From positions 3,517,501-3,581,500 of the forward strand of contig NZ_CP029190.1 in the NCBI RefSeq assembly GCF_008642295.1: a DNA stretch of 64,000 nt, in the 5' to 3' direction. Positions 24,260-32,961 of this stretch are shown piece after piece (positions within the stretch are counted from its first letter, which is position 1; every line of letters begins with the position of its first letter). The DNA comes from Streptomyces venezuelae (GTDB lineage Bacteria; Actinomycetota; Actinomycetes; Streptomycetales; Streptomycetaceae). A model generated the notes under the pieces. It ran no database searches and was not told the DNA's origin. It saw only the letters and a program-made list of their open reading frames with translations. A program made the translations under genes and the position numbers.

Positions 24260-24838
24260 TCAGCCGCCCGGCTGCGGCTGTGCGCTGGGCTCCGTGGTGG
24301 GCCCGGGGTCCACCGGCGGGTCCGGTGTGGGTTCGGTCACAGGCGGCTCCGGGTCCGGCGGGTCCACCGGCGGGTTCGGGTCGGAACCCCCCGAGCCGCC
24401 GGAATCGCCGCCTCCGGGGGCGGGCTCCTGCGGCTCCTGGCCACCGCTCCCGCCCGGCCCCTGGCCCCCCGAACCCCCGGCACCACCCGATCCGCCCAGT
24501 CCGCCCGCGGCGGCGGTACCGGGGGTGGGCGAGGGCGCGCCGGGCGCGCCCGGTGAGGCGCCGGGGCTGGGGGAGGCGCCGGGGCCCGCCTTGCCGCCCT
24601 CGCCCGGCTTGCCGTCCTTGACCTGCGTACCGCCCTTCGCGTCATGGCCGGCGCCGCCGCCGGAGCCGCCCCGGACGGACCCGCCGCCCCCGTCGGATCC
24701 GGCGTCCGCGCCCCGGCGGTCCCCGGACGAGGACGGCGCGGGCTTGGCGGAATCGTCGCTGACACTCATGCAGCCCGCCGCCGCCGCGACCGCGATCGCG
24801 GTGACGGCCAGCCGGACGGAAGCGGAGAACTGGCGCAC
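24260..24838 (-). CDS. Gly/Pro-rich lipoprotein, unknown function
   Basis: A 192-residue protein starting at GTG with GGAGG seven bases upstream. The signal sequence VRLAVTAIAVAAAAGC ends in a lipobox cysteine (about residue 23), so the product should be lipid-anchored outside the membrane. The rest is almost entirely Gly, Pro, Ser, Asp and Glu with PxP runs at the end (PPVDPPDPEPPVTEP), with no fold I can recognise; it is probably disordered in the wall. The gene lies between the helicase gene and the crcB operon with gaps on both sides, so it is likely transcribed alone. A low-complexity composition makes homology arguments weak, but the start signals and lipobox support a real gene. Confidence 0.7.
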   Translation of the reverse strand: MRQFSASVRLAVTAIAVAAAAGCMSVSDDSAKPAPSSSGDRRGADAGSDGGGGSVRGGSGGGAGHDAKGGTQVKDGKPGEGGKAGPGASPSPGASPGAPGAPSPTPGTAAAGGLGGSGGAGGSGGQGPGGSGGQEPQEPAPGGGDSGGSGGSDPNPPVDPPDPEPPVTEPTPDPPVDPGPTTEPSAQPQPGG

Positions 24839-24986
24839 GGTGGGACCTCCGTGGAAGATCGGTGCGGCCCGCAGGGACGGGTCAAGAGACCCAACTCCCT
24901 TTGCCCCGTTCGGGACACGCCCCTGCGGACACATCCTGTCCGCAAATCCGGCTCCAGCCCCGTCACCGCAGCGGTCACAGCAGGGG

Positions 24987-25343
24987 CTACAGCAGCTCAG
25001 CCAGCCTCAGTCCCAGCCATACGGCGCACATCCCGGCCACCACCGACGAGCCGGCGTACGCCGCGGCGAGCCCCCCGCGCCCGGTCTCCATCAGCCGCAG
25101 GGTCTCGTACGAGAAGGTCGAGTAGGTGGTGAGCGCCCCGCACAGGCCGGCGCCCAGCAGCGCCTGGGCCCCGCCGGAGAGCGCCGCCCCGGCCAGCCCG
25201 CCGAGCAGCAGGCTCCCCGCCGTGTTGACGGCGAAGGTGCCCCAGGGGAACACCGGCCCCCACCGCTCCCGCACCGCACGGTCCGTCAGATGGCGCAACG
25301 GCGCCCCCACCGCCGCGCCCAGGACCACGTACAGCCAGTTCAC
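24987..25343 (-). CDS. crcB: Fluoride ion channel CrcB/Fluc (second of a tandem pair)
   Basis: A 118-residue protein with four transmembrane helices. It carries the family signatures GAPLRHL, WGTFAVNTAGSLLLG (the asparagine that lines the pore) and GALTTYSTFSYE (the Phe/Thr/Ser track). Fluc channels export fluoride as dual-topology dimers; Gram-positive bacteria often have two adjacent genes. It begins at GTG overlapping the stop of the upstream crcB by 4 bp (GTGA), so translation is probably coupled. No fluoride riboswitch was recognised upstream of the operon. Confidence 0.93.
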   Translation of the reverse strand: MNWLYVVLGAAVGAPLRHLTDRAVRERWGPVFPWGTFAVNTAGSLLLGGLAGAALSGGAQALLGAGLCGALTTYSTFSYETLRLMETGRGGLAAAYAGSSVVAGMCAVWLGLRLAELL

Positions 25344-25765
25344 GGCCGGACCGCCGACCGCGAAGAGGGCGGCCGGATCATCCGGGTCAGCCGGACCGCC
25401 AGCCAGACCCCGCCCAGCGCCCCGGCCAGGGTGCCGGCCGCGTAGCCCAGCGCCGTGCCGAGCGCGCCGCGCTCCAACAGCCGCACCACGTCCAGCGAGT
25501 ACGCCGAGAAGGTGGTGAACCCGCCGAGCACTCCGGTGCCCAGCAGCGGACGCACCCAGTCCGGGCCGTGCCCCCGTTCACCCGCGAGCACCATCAGCAC
25601 CCCGATGAGCGCGCAGCCGGCCACATTGACCACGAAGGTCCCCCAGACGGACGGCCACACCAGCCAGATCCCGTACCGCGCGCAGGCTCCGGCGGCTCCC
25701 CCGGCGGCGACCAGCGCCACCGTGGCCGGGCCCCCGCCGCCGCGCCCGCCGGGCGGCTGGGTCAC
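25340..25765 (-). CDS. crcB: Fluoride ion channel CrcB/Fluc (first of a tandem pair)
   Basis: A 141-residue protein with four hydrophobic helices and the CrcB signatures GACARYGIWL, WGTFVVNVAGCALIG and GGFTTFSAYSLDVVRL. It is longer than its partner because of a Gly/Pro-rich N-terminal extension (VTQPPGGRGGGG). Its GTG overlaps the stop of the upstream zincin gene by 4 bp, and its own stop overlaps the start of the next crcB. The two CrcB proteins differ enough to form either homodimers or a heterodimer. Confidence 0.93.
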   Translation of the reverse strand: MTQPPGGRGGGGPATVALVAAGGAAGACARYGIWLVWPSVWGTFVVNVAGCALIGVLMVLAGERGHGPDWVRPLLGTGVLGGFTTFSAYSLDVVRLLERGALGTALGYAAGTLAGALGGVWLAVRLTRMIRPPSSRSAVRP

Positions 25766-26112
25766 CCGTACCCCAGTGCGTGCAGCCGCTCGTCGTCGAT
25801 CCCGAAGTGGTGGGCGATCTCGTGGACCACGGTGATCTCGGTCTCCTCGACCACGTCCTCCCGGGTCTCGCAGATCCGGAGGGTGGGGTTGCGGTAGATG
25901 GTGATCCGGTCCGGCAGCACCCCCGCGTACCACTCGCCGCGGTCCGTGAGCGGAGTCCCCTCGTACAGCCCGAGGAGCTCCGGATCGTCCGCGGGCGGCT
26001 CGTCCTCCACGAACACCGCCACGTTGTCCATCAGCCGCGTCAGCTCCGGCGGAATCCGGTCCAGGGCCTCTGCGACGAGCTCTTCGAACTCCTCGCGCGT
26101 CATCTCCAGCAC
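25762..26112 (-). CDS. Minimal zincin metallopeptidase family protein
   Basis: About 116 residues. The C-terminal motif VVHEIAHHFGIDDERLHALGYG contains HExxHxxGxxD, the zinc-binding site of the small metallopeptidases formerly called DUF1025. MTREEFEELVAEALDRIPPEL and the phrase DRITIYRNPTLRICETREDVV are typical of the family. GTG at 26112 gives the usual length, with an ATG three codons in as the alternative. It is the first gene of an overlapping three-gene unit with two crcB genes. Enzymatic activity has rarely been shown for this family, so its substrate and the logic of linkage to fluoride export are unknown. Confidence 0.85.
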   Translation of the reverse strand: MLEMTREEFEELVAEALDRIPPELTRLMDNVAVFVEDEPPADDPELLGLYEGTPLTDRGEWYAGVLPDRITIYRNPTLRICETREDVVEETEITVVHEIAHHFGIDDERLHALGYG

Positions 26113-26216
26113 CGGGCCATTGTCGCTCCGGTGGAAACCGTTTTGGCGATAGCTCCCCCCATCCCATATGCTTCTCACGTCCCCGACGCGCTGCAAAGCG
26201 CCCAGGTGGGCCCTTA

Positions 26217-26289
26217 GCCCTCATCGTCTAGTGGCCCAGGACGTCGCCCTTTCAAGGCGGTAGCACGGGTTCGAATCCCGTTGGGGGCA
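26217..26289 (+). tRNA. tRNA-Glu (TTC anticodon)
   Basis: Acceptor GCCCTCA with TGGGGGC, anticodon loop CTTTCAA (UUC), T-arm GGTTCGAATCC. It is the first of a three-tRNA cluster (Glu, Asp, Phe). CCA is not encoded. Confidence 0.95.
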
Positions 26290-26329
26290 CGCATTACCCT
26301 GTGCGAGACTTGTCTGGCACAGACACCAT

Positions 26330-26403
26330 GGTCCTGTGGAGCAGTTGGTTAGCTCGCCACCCTGTCAAGGTGGAGGTCGCGGGTTCAAGTCCCGTCAGGA
26401 TCG
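26330..26403 (+). tRNA. tRNA-Asp (GTC anticodon), copy 1
   Basis: Acceptor GGTCCTG with CAGGATC, anticodon loop CTGTCAA (GUC), T-arm GGTTCAAGTCC. Identical over its full length to the copy at 32267-32340. Confidence 0.95.
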
Positions 26404-26426
26404 CTGAGGCTCGAAAGAGTCCTCGT

Positions 26427-26500
26427 GGCTGGGTAGCTCAGTTGGTACGAGCGATCGCCTGAAAAGCGATAGGTCGCCGGTTCGACCCCGGCCCCAGCCA
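26427..26500 (+). tRNA. tRNA-Phe (GAA anticodon)
   Basis: Acceptor GGCTGGG with CCCAGCC, anticodon loop CTGAAAA (GAA), T-arm GGTTCGACCCC. Last tRNA of the cluster; it is followed directly by a terminator. Confidence 0.95.
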
Positions 26501-26507
26501 CAACAGT

Positions 26508-26538
26508 GAAAGGCCCCGTCCCCCGGACGGGGCCTTTC
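26508..26538. terminator. Terminator of the tRNA cluster, shared with the CcdA operon
   Basis: A 14-bp inverted repeat, GAAAGGCCCCGTCC (26508-26521) and its complement (26525-26538), with a CCC loop. It lies between tRNA-Phe (+) and the stop of the CcdA-type gene (-), so it can act in both directions. Confidence 0.9.
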
Positions 26539-26547
26539 GCATACCCG

Positions 26548-27405
26548 CTACGCTCCCTCGGCTTCGGCCGAGGCCTCGGCTTCGGCCTCGGCCCGGGCCC
26601 GGCGGCGCCACTGCAGCAGCCCGGCCGCCGCCGCCCCCACCGCGACCAGCCCGAGCAGCGCCCAGTCCGGCACCCCGGCCGTCACGGACCGCACCCACTG
26701 TTCCACCGCGAACGAGTCGTCCACGTCCAGCAGCCCCGGCAGGCCGGTCGCCCCGTCGTACGCCAGGAACAGCCCGCCCAGCGCGATGAAGAACAGGCCG
26801 GAGAGCAGCGAGGTGGTGTGCAGCTCCAGCCGCCCCCACGAGAAGGCCCGGCCGCGCAGCCAGCGGCGCCGGCCCAGCTCGAACCGCTCCCACAGCAGGG
26901 CCAGCAGGAACAGCGGTACGGCCATCCCGAGCGCGTACACGGCCAGCAGCGCCCCGCCATAGACCGGGGACCCGGACACGGCCGCCACCGTCAGCACGCT
27001 GCCCAGGATCGGGCCCGCGCAGAACCCGGCCAGTCCGTAGACGGCACCCAGCGCGTACACCGAGAGCGCGGTGGTGGGGCGGATCCGGCCGGAGAGCTCC
27101 GCCAGCCGCCGGGAGGCGAAACCCAGCCCCAGCAGCTGCGCCAGCCCCAGCCCGATGATCAGCCAGCCGCCGGCCAGGACCAGCTGGTCCCGGTGGCCGT
27201 GGAAGAACCGCCCGGCGGTCGAGGAGGCCGCGCCCAGCGGCACCAGGGTGCTCGCCAGTCCGGCGTAGAAGATCCCGGTGCGGGCGAGCAGCCGCGAGGC
27301 GGAGTCGATCGAGTACGCGAAGAAGGCCGGCAGCAGCAGGGCGCTGCAGGGGCTGAGCAGCGCGAGCAGGCCGCCCAGCAGCGCGGCCAGGTATCCGATC
27401 TCCAC
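26548..27405 (-). CDS. CcdA-family thiol-disulfide electron transporter
   Basis: A 285-residue membrane protein of the cytochrome c biogenesis CcdA/DsbD family. Two conserved membrane cysteines are visible in LLSPCSALLLPA (about 19) and LAGFCAGPILG (about 123); these shuttle electrons from cytoplasmic thioredoxin across the membrane. About seven helices are followed by an Arg/Ala/Glu-rich C-terminal tail (RRRARAEAEAEASAEAEGA). The GTG start overlaps the TAG stop of the DsbA-like gene, so the two form a coupled operon. Together they would reduce or maintain extracytoplasmic thiols; the final target is unknown. Confidence 0.88.
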   Translation of the reverse strand: MEIGYLAALLGGLLALLSPCSALLLPAFFAYSIDSASRLLARTGIFYAGLASTLVPLGAASSTAGRFFHGHRDQLVLAGGWLIIGLGLAQLLGLGFASRRLAELSGRIRPTTALSVYALGAVYGLAGFCAGPILGSVLTVAAVSGSPVYGGALLAVYALGMAVPLFLLALLWERFELGRRRWLRGRAFSWGRLELHTTSLLSGLFFIALGGLFLAYDGATGLPGLLDVDDSFAVEQWVRSVTAGVPDWALLGLVAVGAAAAGLLQWRRRARAEAEAEASAEAEGA

Positions 27406-28163
27406 TATCCGGCCGCCTTGGCCTTCTCGATGGCGGCCTCGAACTCGGCCGTCGGCATGGCTCCGGCGATCGGCCGGCCGTTGACCAGGAAGGACGGCGT
27501 GGAGCTGACCCCGATCCGGTAGCCCTCCTCCTGGTCCCTGGCCACCGCGGCCTTCGCGGCCTGCCCGTCCATGTCCTTCTCGAACCGGTCCAGGTCCGGG
27601 ACCCCGGCCTCCTTCGCCAGCTCCCGCAGCCGGTCCGGGCCGAAGCCCTTCGCCTTCGCGCCCTCGGCGTAGGCGGCACTGTGGAACTGCCGGAACCGGT
27701 CCTGCTGCCCGGCGGCCCAGGCGGCCCGCGCGGCGGCCTCGGACTCCGACCCGAAGATCGGGAAGTTCCGCCACTCGATCCGGAGGGTGCCGTCGGCGAC
27801 GTACTTCTCCACCAGCCCGGGCTCGGTGTCGCGGGCGAACTTCCCGCAGTAGCCGCACTTGTAGTCGGCGTACTCGATCAGCACCACGGGCGCGTCGGGC
27901 CGGCCCACCGCCTGCTTGTCGCCGGCCTCCCGCCGGGCGAGCCCGCGCAGCTGGGCCAGTGCGGCATCCGCCTCGGACTCGGCAGCCCCGGCGGCGCCCG
28001 ACGCCTGGGAGCTGGGCGCCGAGGCACCCTGGTGGACCGCCCCGTCCTCCTCCGATGGCGCGGAGGCCTGCCAGGACAGCAGCCCGAGGGTGACGGCGGC
28101 GAGCGCGACCCCGGCGGAGATCAGCAGCGGCTTCTTGGACGCGGACGTCCGGGGGCGGGGCAT
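27405..28163 (-). CDS. Membrane-anchored DsbA-family thiol-disulfide oxidoreductase
   Basis: About 252 residues: N-terminal signal anchor (KKPLLISAGVALAAVTLGLLSW, about 10-31), an Ala/Ser/Glu linker, and a thioredoxin_4/DsbA domain (about 90-245) with active site YKCGYCGKFA and the cis-proline segment VSSTPSFLVNG. It acts outside the membrane on protein disulfides. ATG at 28163 is preferred because GAGAGG lies six bases upstream; the ATG at 28181 has no such site. The stop overlaps the start of the CcdA-type electron donor, making donor and acceptor a matched pair. Confidence 0.9.
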   Translation of the reverse strand: MPRPRTSASKKPLLISAGVALAAVTLGLLSWQASAPSEEDGAVHQGASAPSSQASGAAGAAESEADAALAQLRGLARREAGDKQAVGRPDAPVVLIEYADYKCGYCGKFARDTEPGLVEKYVADGTLRIEWRNFPIFGSESEAAARAAWAAGQQDRFRQFHSAAYAEGAKAKGFGPDRLRELAKEAGVPDLDRFEKDMDGQAAKAAVARDQEEGYRIGVSSTPSFLVNGRPIAGAMPTAEFEAAIEKAKAAG

Positions 28164-28281
28164 GACGGGCCTCTCACTCATACGGCGGGTCGTTTCGGGT
28201 GGTCTCGTCCGGGAATCGTACGGGGACGACCGACTAATGCGTTCGCCACCCGCAGCCTGTGGGTGAGATCCTCGATCAGGT

Positions 28282-31200
28282 ATGTCTATTTCCTTCGCCG
28301 CCCTGCAGACGCTGCTCGGTGAGATCTCGCTCCGCGACGCTCACCGCCTCGGCCGTCGCCTCGAAGGCGCTCGCCGCATCCGCAAGCCCGAGGCCCGACA
28401 GGCCGTGCTCGACGAGATCGCCGCCGAGGCCGCGAAGGCCGCCGAGCGGCTGACCCGGCGTGCCGCCCGGATGCCCGGGGTCACCTACCCGGAAGCCCTG
28501 CCGGTCAGCCAGAAGAAGGACGAGATCGCCGAGGCGATACGCGACCACCAGGTCGTGATCGTCGCGGGCGAGACCGGCTCCGGCAAGACCACCCAGATCC
28601 CCAAGATCTGCATGGAGCTGGGCCGCGGTGTCCGGGGCATGATCGGACACACCCAGCCCCGCCGGATCGCCGCCCGCACGGTGGCCGAGCGGATCGCCGA
28701 GGAGCTGAAGTCCGAGATCGGGCAGACGGTCGGCTGGAAGGTCCGCTTCACCGACCAGGTGGACCCGGACGCCACCTTCGTGAAGCTGATGACCGACGGC
28801 ATCCTGCTCGCCGAGATCCAGACGGACCGCGAGCTGCGCGCCTACGACACGATCATCATCGACGAGGCCCACGAGCGCAGCCTCAACATCGACTTCCTGC
28901 TCGGCTACCTGGCCCAGCTGCTGCCGAAGCGCCCCGACCTCAAGGTCGTCATCACCTCGGCGACCATCGACCCCGAGCGTTTCTCCCGCCACTTCGGTGA
29001 CGCCCCGATCGTCGAGGTCAGCGGGCGCACCTATCCGGTGGAGGTCCGCTACCGGCCGCTCCTGGAAGAGGATTCCGAGGACGCCGACCGGGACCAGATC
29101 ACCGCCATCTGCGATGCCGTCGACGAGCTCCAGAAGGAGGGGCCGGGCGACATCCTGGTCTTCCTCTCCGGCGAGCGGGAGATCCGCGACACCGCGGACG
29201 CCCTCAACAAGCAGAAGTACCGGTTCACCGAGGTGCTCCCGCTGTACGCCCGGCTCTCGCATGCCGAGCAGCACCGGGTCTTCCAGCCCCACACCGGGCG
29301 CCGGATCGTGCTCGCAACCAATGTCGCCGAGACCTCCCTGACCGTCCCGGGTATCAAGTACGTGATCGACCCCGGCACCGCCCGGATCTCGCGCTACAGC
29401 CACCGCACCAAGGTGCAGCGGCTGCCCATCGAGCGGATCAGCCAGGCCAGCGCCAACCAGCGCAAGGGCCGCTGCGGCCGTACCTCCGACGGCATCTGCA
29501 TCCGGCTGTACTCCGAGGACGACTTCAACGCCCGTCCCGAGTTCACCGACGCCGAGATCCTCCGTACGAACCTGGCCTCCGTCATCCTCCAGATGACCGC
29601 TGCCGGCCTCGGCGAGATCGAGAAGTTCCCCTTCATCGACCCGCCGGACCACCGCAACATCCGCGACGGCGTCCAGCTGCTCCAGGAGCTCGGGGCCCTG
29701 GACCCGACGGTGAAGGACGCCAGGAACCGGCTGACCCCGATGGGGCGCAAGCTCTCGCAGCTGCCGGTGGACCCGCGCCTCGCCCGCATGGTGGTCGAGG
29801 CCGACAAGAACAACTGTGTCCGCGAGGTCATGGTCATCGCCGCCGCCCTGTCCATCCAGGACCCGCGCGAGCGGCCCTCGGACAAGCAGACCCAGGCCGA
29901 CCAGTACCATGCCCGGTTCAAGGACGAGACCTCCGACTTCCTCGCGTATCTGAACCTGTGGCGGTATGTGCGCGAGCAGCAGAAGGAGCGCGGCTCGTCG
30001 TCCTTCCGCCGGATGTGCAAGCAGGAGTACCTGAACTTCCTGCGCATCCGCGAATGGCAGGACATCTACTCGCAGCTGCGTACGGTCGCCAAGACCCTCG
30101 GCATCCACCTGTCCGAGGCGGACGCCCCCGAGCAGCACATCCATGTCTCGCTGCTGGCCGGCCTGCTCTCGCACATCGGCCTCAAGGACACCGACAAGAA
30201 CGAGTACCTCGGCGCCCGGTCGGCCAAGTTCGCGGTCTTCCCGGGCTCGGCGCTGTTCAAGAAGCAGCCGAAGTTCGTGATGTCGGCGGAGCTGGTGGAG
30301 ACCTCGCGGCTGTGGGCCCGGGTCAACGCCAAGGTCGAGCCGGAGTGGGTGGAGCCGCTCGCCCAGCACCTGATCAAGCGCACCTACAGCGAGCCGCACT
30401 GGGAGAAGGACCAGGCGGCCGTCATGGCCTACGAGAAGGTCACCCTGTACGGCGTGCCGATCGTGGCCCAGCGGAAGATCAACTACGGCCGGATCGACCC
30501 CGAGGTCTCCCGCGAGCTGTTCATCCGCAACGCCCTGGTCGAGGGCGACTGGCGGACCCACCACAAGTTCTACGCGGACAACCGCAAGCTGCTCACCGAG
30601 GTCGAGGAGCTGGAGCACCGGGCCCGCCGCCGGGACATCCTGGTCGACGACGAGACCCTGTTCGACTTCTACGACCAGCGGATCCCGGAGCATGTGGTCT
30701 CCGGTGCGCACTTCGACTCCTGGTGGAAGCACAAGCGCCGGGAGGAGCCCGAACTCCTCGATTTCGAACGGGAGATGCTGCTCACCGAAAAGGCCGCCGG
30801 GGTCACCAAGGACGACTATCCGGATTCCTGGCGGCAGGGCGGTCTGAAGTTCCGGGTGACCTACCAGTTCGAACCGGGGGCGGACGCGGACGGCGTCACC
30901 GTCCACATTCCGCTCCAGGTGCTGAACCAGGTCACCGACGAGGGCTTCGACTGGCAGATCCCGGGACTGCGGGAAGAGGTGGTCACCGAGCTGATCCGGT
31001 CGCTGCCGAAGCCGATCCGCCGGCACTACGTGCCCGCGCCCAATTTCGCCGGGCGTTTCCTGGACACCGCGGTACCCCTGCAGGAGCCGCTGACGGTGAC
31101 CCTGGCGCGGGAGCTCCAGCGGATGGTCGGGGTGCCGGTCTCGGCCGGTGACTTCGATCTCGGCCGGCTCCCCGACCACCTGAAGATCACGTTCCGGATC

Positions 31201-32205
31201 GTCGACGAGCGGCGCAAGAAGCTCGCCGAGGACAAGGACCTGGAAGCGCTGCGGCTGCGGCTCAAGCCCAAGGCCCGGCAGGCCCTCTCCAAGGCGGCTG
31301 CGGCCACCGCCGAGCGTTCGGGCGGCGAGTCCGTCGAGCGCACCGGGCTGACCGACTGGACCATCGGCACCCTCAGCAAGGTCTTCGAGACCCGCCGGGC
31401 GGGCCAGCCGGTGAAGGCGTACCCGGCGCTGGTGGACGAAGGGACCAGCGTCTCCGTACGGCTCTTCGACACCGAGGCCGAGCAGGCCCAGGCCATGTGG
31501 CCGGCCACCCGGCGGCTGATCCTGCTGAACATCCCGGTGAACCCGGCGAAGTTCGCCTCCGAGAAGCTCGGCAACCAGCAGAAGCTGGCCCTGTCCCGCA
31601 ACCCGCACGGCTCCATCCAGGCGCTGTTCGACGACTGCGCCACCGCCGCGGCCGACCGGCTGATCGCCGAGCACGGCGGGCCGGCCTGGGACGAGGCGGG
31701 CTTCCGGAAGCTCTACGAGGCCGTCCGGGCGGACCTGGTGGACACCACGGTGCGCGCGGTGGACCAGGTGCAGCAGATCCTGGCCGCCTGGCAGGCCTGT
31801 GAGCGGCGTCTGAAGGCCACCCAGAGCCTGGCGCTGATGAACAACCTCCAGGACGTCAGGACGCAGCTGGCGGCCCTCATGCCGGCCGGTTTCGTGACCC
31901 TGACGGGGATGAAGCGGCTGCCGGACCTGATGCGCTATCTGGTGGCGGTGGACCGGCGGTTGCAGCAGATGCCGACGGCGGTCCAGCGCGACACCACGCG
32001 CATGGAGAAGGTCCACGAGATGCAGGACGAGTACGCCTGGCTGCTGGAACAGCTCCCGAAGGGGCGGCCGGTGCCGCGCGAGGTCACCGAGATCCGCTGG
32101 ATGATCGAGGAACTGCGGGTGAGCTACTTCGCGCACGCGCTCGGCACGGCCTATCCGATCTCGGACAAGCGGATCGTGAAGGCGGTGGATGCGGCGGCTC
32201 CCTGA
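28282..32205 (+). CDS. hrpA: ATP-dependent RNA helicase HrpA (DEAH box)
   Basis: A 1307-residue protein, the usual size for bacterial HrpA. Motifs in order: VAGETGSGKTTQIPK (Walker A, about 94-108), HTQPRRIAARTVAER (Ia), IIDEAHERS (DEAH), TSATID, then domain 2 with GRRIVLATNVAETSLT and QRKGRCGR, followed by the winged-helix, HA2 and OB-fold regions and the long C-terminal DUF3418 domain. HrpA processes RNA and rescues stalled or collided ribosomes. It is divergent from the DsbA-CcdA operon and followed 61 bp later by a tRNA-Asp gene. Confidence 0.95.
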   Translation: MSISFAALQTLLGEISLRDAHRLGRRLEGARRIRKPEARQAVLDEIAAEAAKAAERLTRRAARMPGVTYPEALPVSQKKDEIAEAIRDHQVVIVAGETGSGKTTQIPKICMELGRGVRGMIGHTQPRRIAARTVAERIAEELKSEIGQTVGWKVRFTDQVDPDATFVKLMTDGILLAEIQTDRELRAYDTIIIDEAHERSLNIDFLLGYLAQLLPKRPDLKVVITSATIDPERFSRHFGDAPIVEVSGRTYPVEVRYRPLLEEDSEDADRDQITAICDAVDELQKEGPGDILVFLSGEREIRDTADALNKQKYRFTEVLPLYARLSHAEQHRVFQPHTGRRIVLATNVAETSLTVPGIKYVIDPGTARISRYSHRTKVQRLPIERISQASANQRKGRCGRTSDGICIRLYSEDDFNARPEFTDAEILRTNLASVILQMTAAGLGEIEKFPFIDPPDHRNIRDGVQLLQELGALDPTVKDARNRLTPMGRKLSQLPVDPRLARMVVEADKNNCVREVMVIAAALSIQDPRERPSDKQTQADQYHARFKDETSDFLAYLNLWRYVREQQKERGSSSFRRMCKQEYLNFLRIREWQDIYSQLRTVAKTLGIHLSEADAPEQHIHVSLLAGLLSHIGLKDTDKNEYLGARSAKFAVFPGSALFKKQPKFVMSAELVETSRLWARVNAKVEPEWVEPLAQHLIKRTYSEPHWEKDQAAVMAYEKVTLYGVPIVAQRKINYGRIDPEVSRELFIRNALVEGDWRTHHKFYADNRKLLTEVEELEHRARRRDILVDDETLFDFYDQRIPEHVVSGAHFDSWWKHKRREEPELLDFEREMLLTEKAAGVTKDDYPDSWRQGGLKFRVTYQFEPGADADGVTVHIPLQVLNQVTDEGFDWQIPGLREEVVTELIRSLPKPIRRHYVPAPNFAGRFLDTAVPLQEPLTVTLARELQRMVGVPVSAGDFDLGRLPDHLKITFRIVDERRKKLAEDKDLEALRLRLKPKARQALSKAAAATAERSGGESVERTGLTDWTIGTLSKVFETRRAGQPVKAYPALVDEGTSVSVRLFDTEAEQAQAMWPATRRLILLNIPVNPAKFASEKLGNQQKLALSRNPHGSIQALFDDCATAAADRLIAEHGGPAWDEAGFRKLYEAVRADLVDTTVRAVDQVQQILAAWQACERRLKATQSLALMNNLQDVRTQLAALMPAGFVTLTGMKRLPDLMRYLVAVDRRLQQMPTAVQRDTTRMEKVHEMQDEYAWLLEQLPKGRPVPREVTEIRWMIEELRVSYFAHALGTAYPISDKRIVKAVDAAAP

Positions 32206-32266
32206 CGGGCGTTGATCGGGTTCGACCGCACCCCCTGACCTGCTGTACAGTCTGACTCGCAACCAA

Positions 32267-32340
32267 GGTCCTGTGGAGCAGTTGGTTAGCTCGCCACCCT
32301 GTCAAGGTGGAGGTCGCGGGTTCAAGTCCCGTCAGGATCG
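32267..32340 (+). tRNA. tRNA-Asp (GTC anticodon), copy 2
   Basis: Same 74-nt sequence as the gene at 26330-26403, with anticodon GUC. It sits between hrpA and bldC and has its own terminator. Confidence 0.95.
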
Positions 32341-32346
32341 CAACAA

Positions 32347-32386
32347 CATCAGGGCCCGTATCCCCCAGGGGATACGGGCCCTGATG
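32347..32386 (+). terminator. Terminator after tRNA-Asp copy 2
   Basis: A 19-bp inverted repeat (32347-32365 with 32368-32386; CATCAGGGCCCGTATCCCC and complement) with a 2-nt loop. Confidence 0.9.
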
Positions 32387-32588
32387 CGTTTCCCGGGGTC
32401 CGGGGAAAATCCCCCGTCCGCATGAAACCTCCCGCCTGCCCCATCCCCGTACGGGTGCTTTGCCGTGCGTACAAGAGTGATCGGGTGTGACAGGGGTCAC
32501 CACATGAGTTTTTGAGACTCCCACTTTTATCGCACCCCTACGCAACCTCGATTTAATATGTGCAATGGCACCGTGTCCCGCCGGGCAT

Positions 32589-32627
32589 AAAAAGATCGCG
32601 CTGGACCCGGCGGAGTCCAGCGCGATC
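32589..32627 (-). terminator. bldC: Intrinsic terminator of bldC with U tract
   Basis: On the minus strand, GATCGCGCTGGA pairs with its complement (32616-32627 with 32594-32605), a 12-bp stem with a 10-nt loop. It is followed at once by TTTTTATG (32593 downward). A real U run is uncommon in this genome and makes this a textbook Rho-independent terminator. The rest of the 32387-32754 gap shows no gene. Confidence 0.85.
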
Positions 32628-32754
32628 GAACGACTCGGGTGAACCTGTTGGGGCAGGCTCAGTCGTGTGAAGCCAGGTGGGTTTCATCGGATTGGGGGAT
32701 CCGGTTCATGCCCGGTAAAGCGGGGTGGTGCGGTGCTGCTGTTGCTGCGGGACC

Positions 32755-32961
32755 TCAGGCCTCGCTGCGCTGCTGCGGAATTCCCGCGAGCAGAGCGCGA
32801 ACCTCGGCCTCGCGGTAGCGGCGGTGTCCACCCAGCGTGCGGATGGACGTGAGCTTGCCAGCCTTGGCCCAGCGGGTCACCGTCTTCGGGTCCACGCGGA
32901 ACATCGTGGCAACCTCAGCCGGGGTCAGCAGCGGCTCGGCATCAGGGGTGCGAGCGGTCAT
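32755..32961 (-). CDS. bldC: Developmental regulator BldC (MerR-like DNA-binding protein)
   Basis: A 68-residue protein: a single winged-helix MerR-like domain without an effector domain. LLTPAEVATMFRVDPKTVTRW (about 11-31) is the helix-turn-helix and TLGGHRRYREAEVRALL (about 42-58) the wing. The length and sequence match streptomycete BldC, which binds cooperatively to direct repeats and holds back entry into development. ATG start with GGAGG six bases upstream. It lies alone, with about 580 bp upstream of it and a strong terminator, consistent with dedicated regulation. Confidence 0.97.
   Translation of the reverse strand: MTARTPDAEPLLTPAEVATMFRVDPKTVTRWAKAGKLTSIRTLGGHRRYREAEVRALLAGIPQQRSEA

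Noticed and set aside
28276..32262. 1328-codon open frame antisense to hrpA
   Set aside because: It has no motifs, and its composition (Leu/Gly/Asp/Val-rich with DLD-like runs) mirrors the antisense of HrpA codons. HrpA itself is unambiguous.
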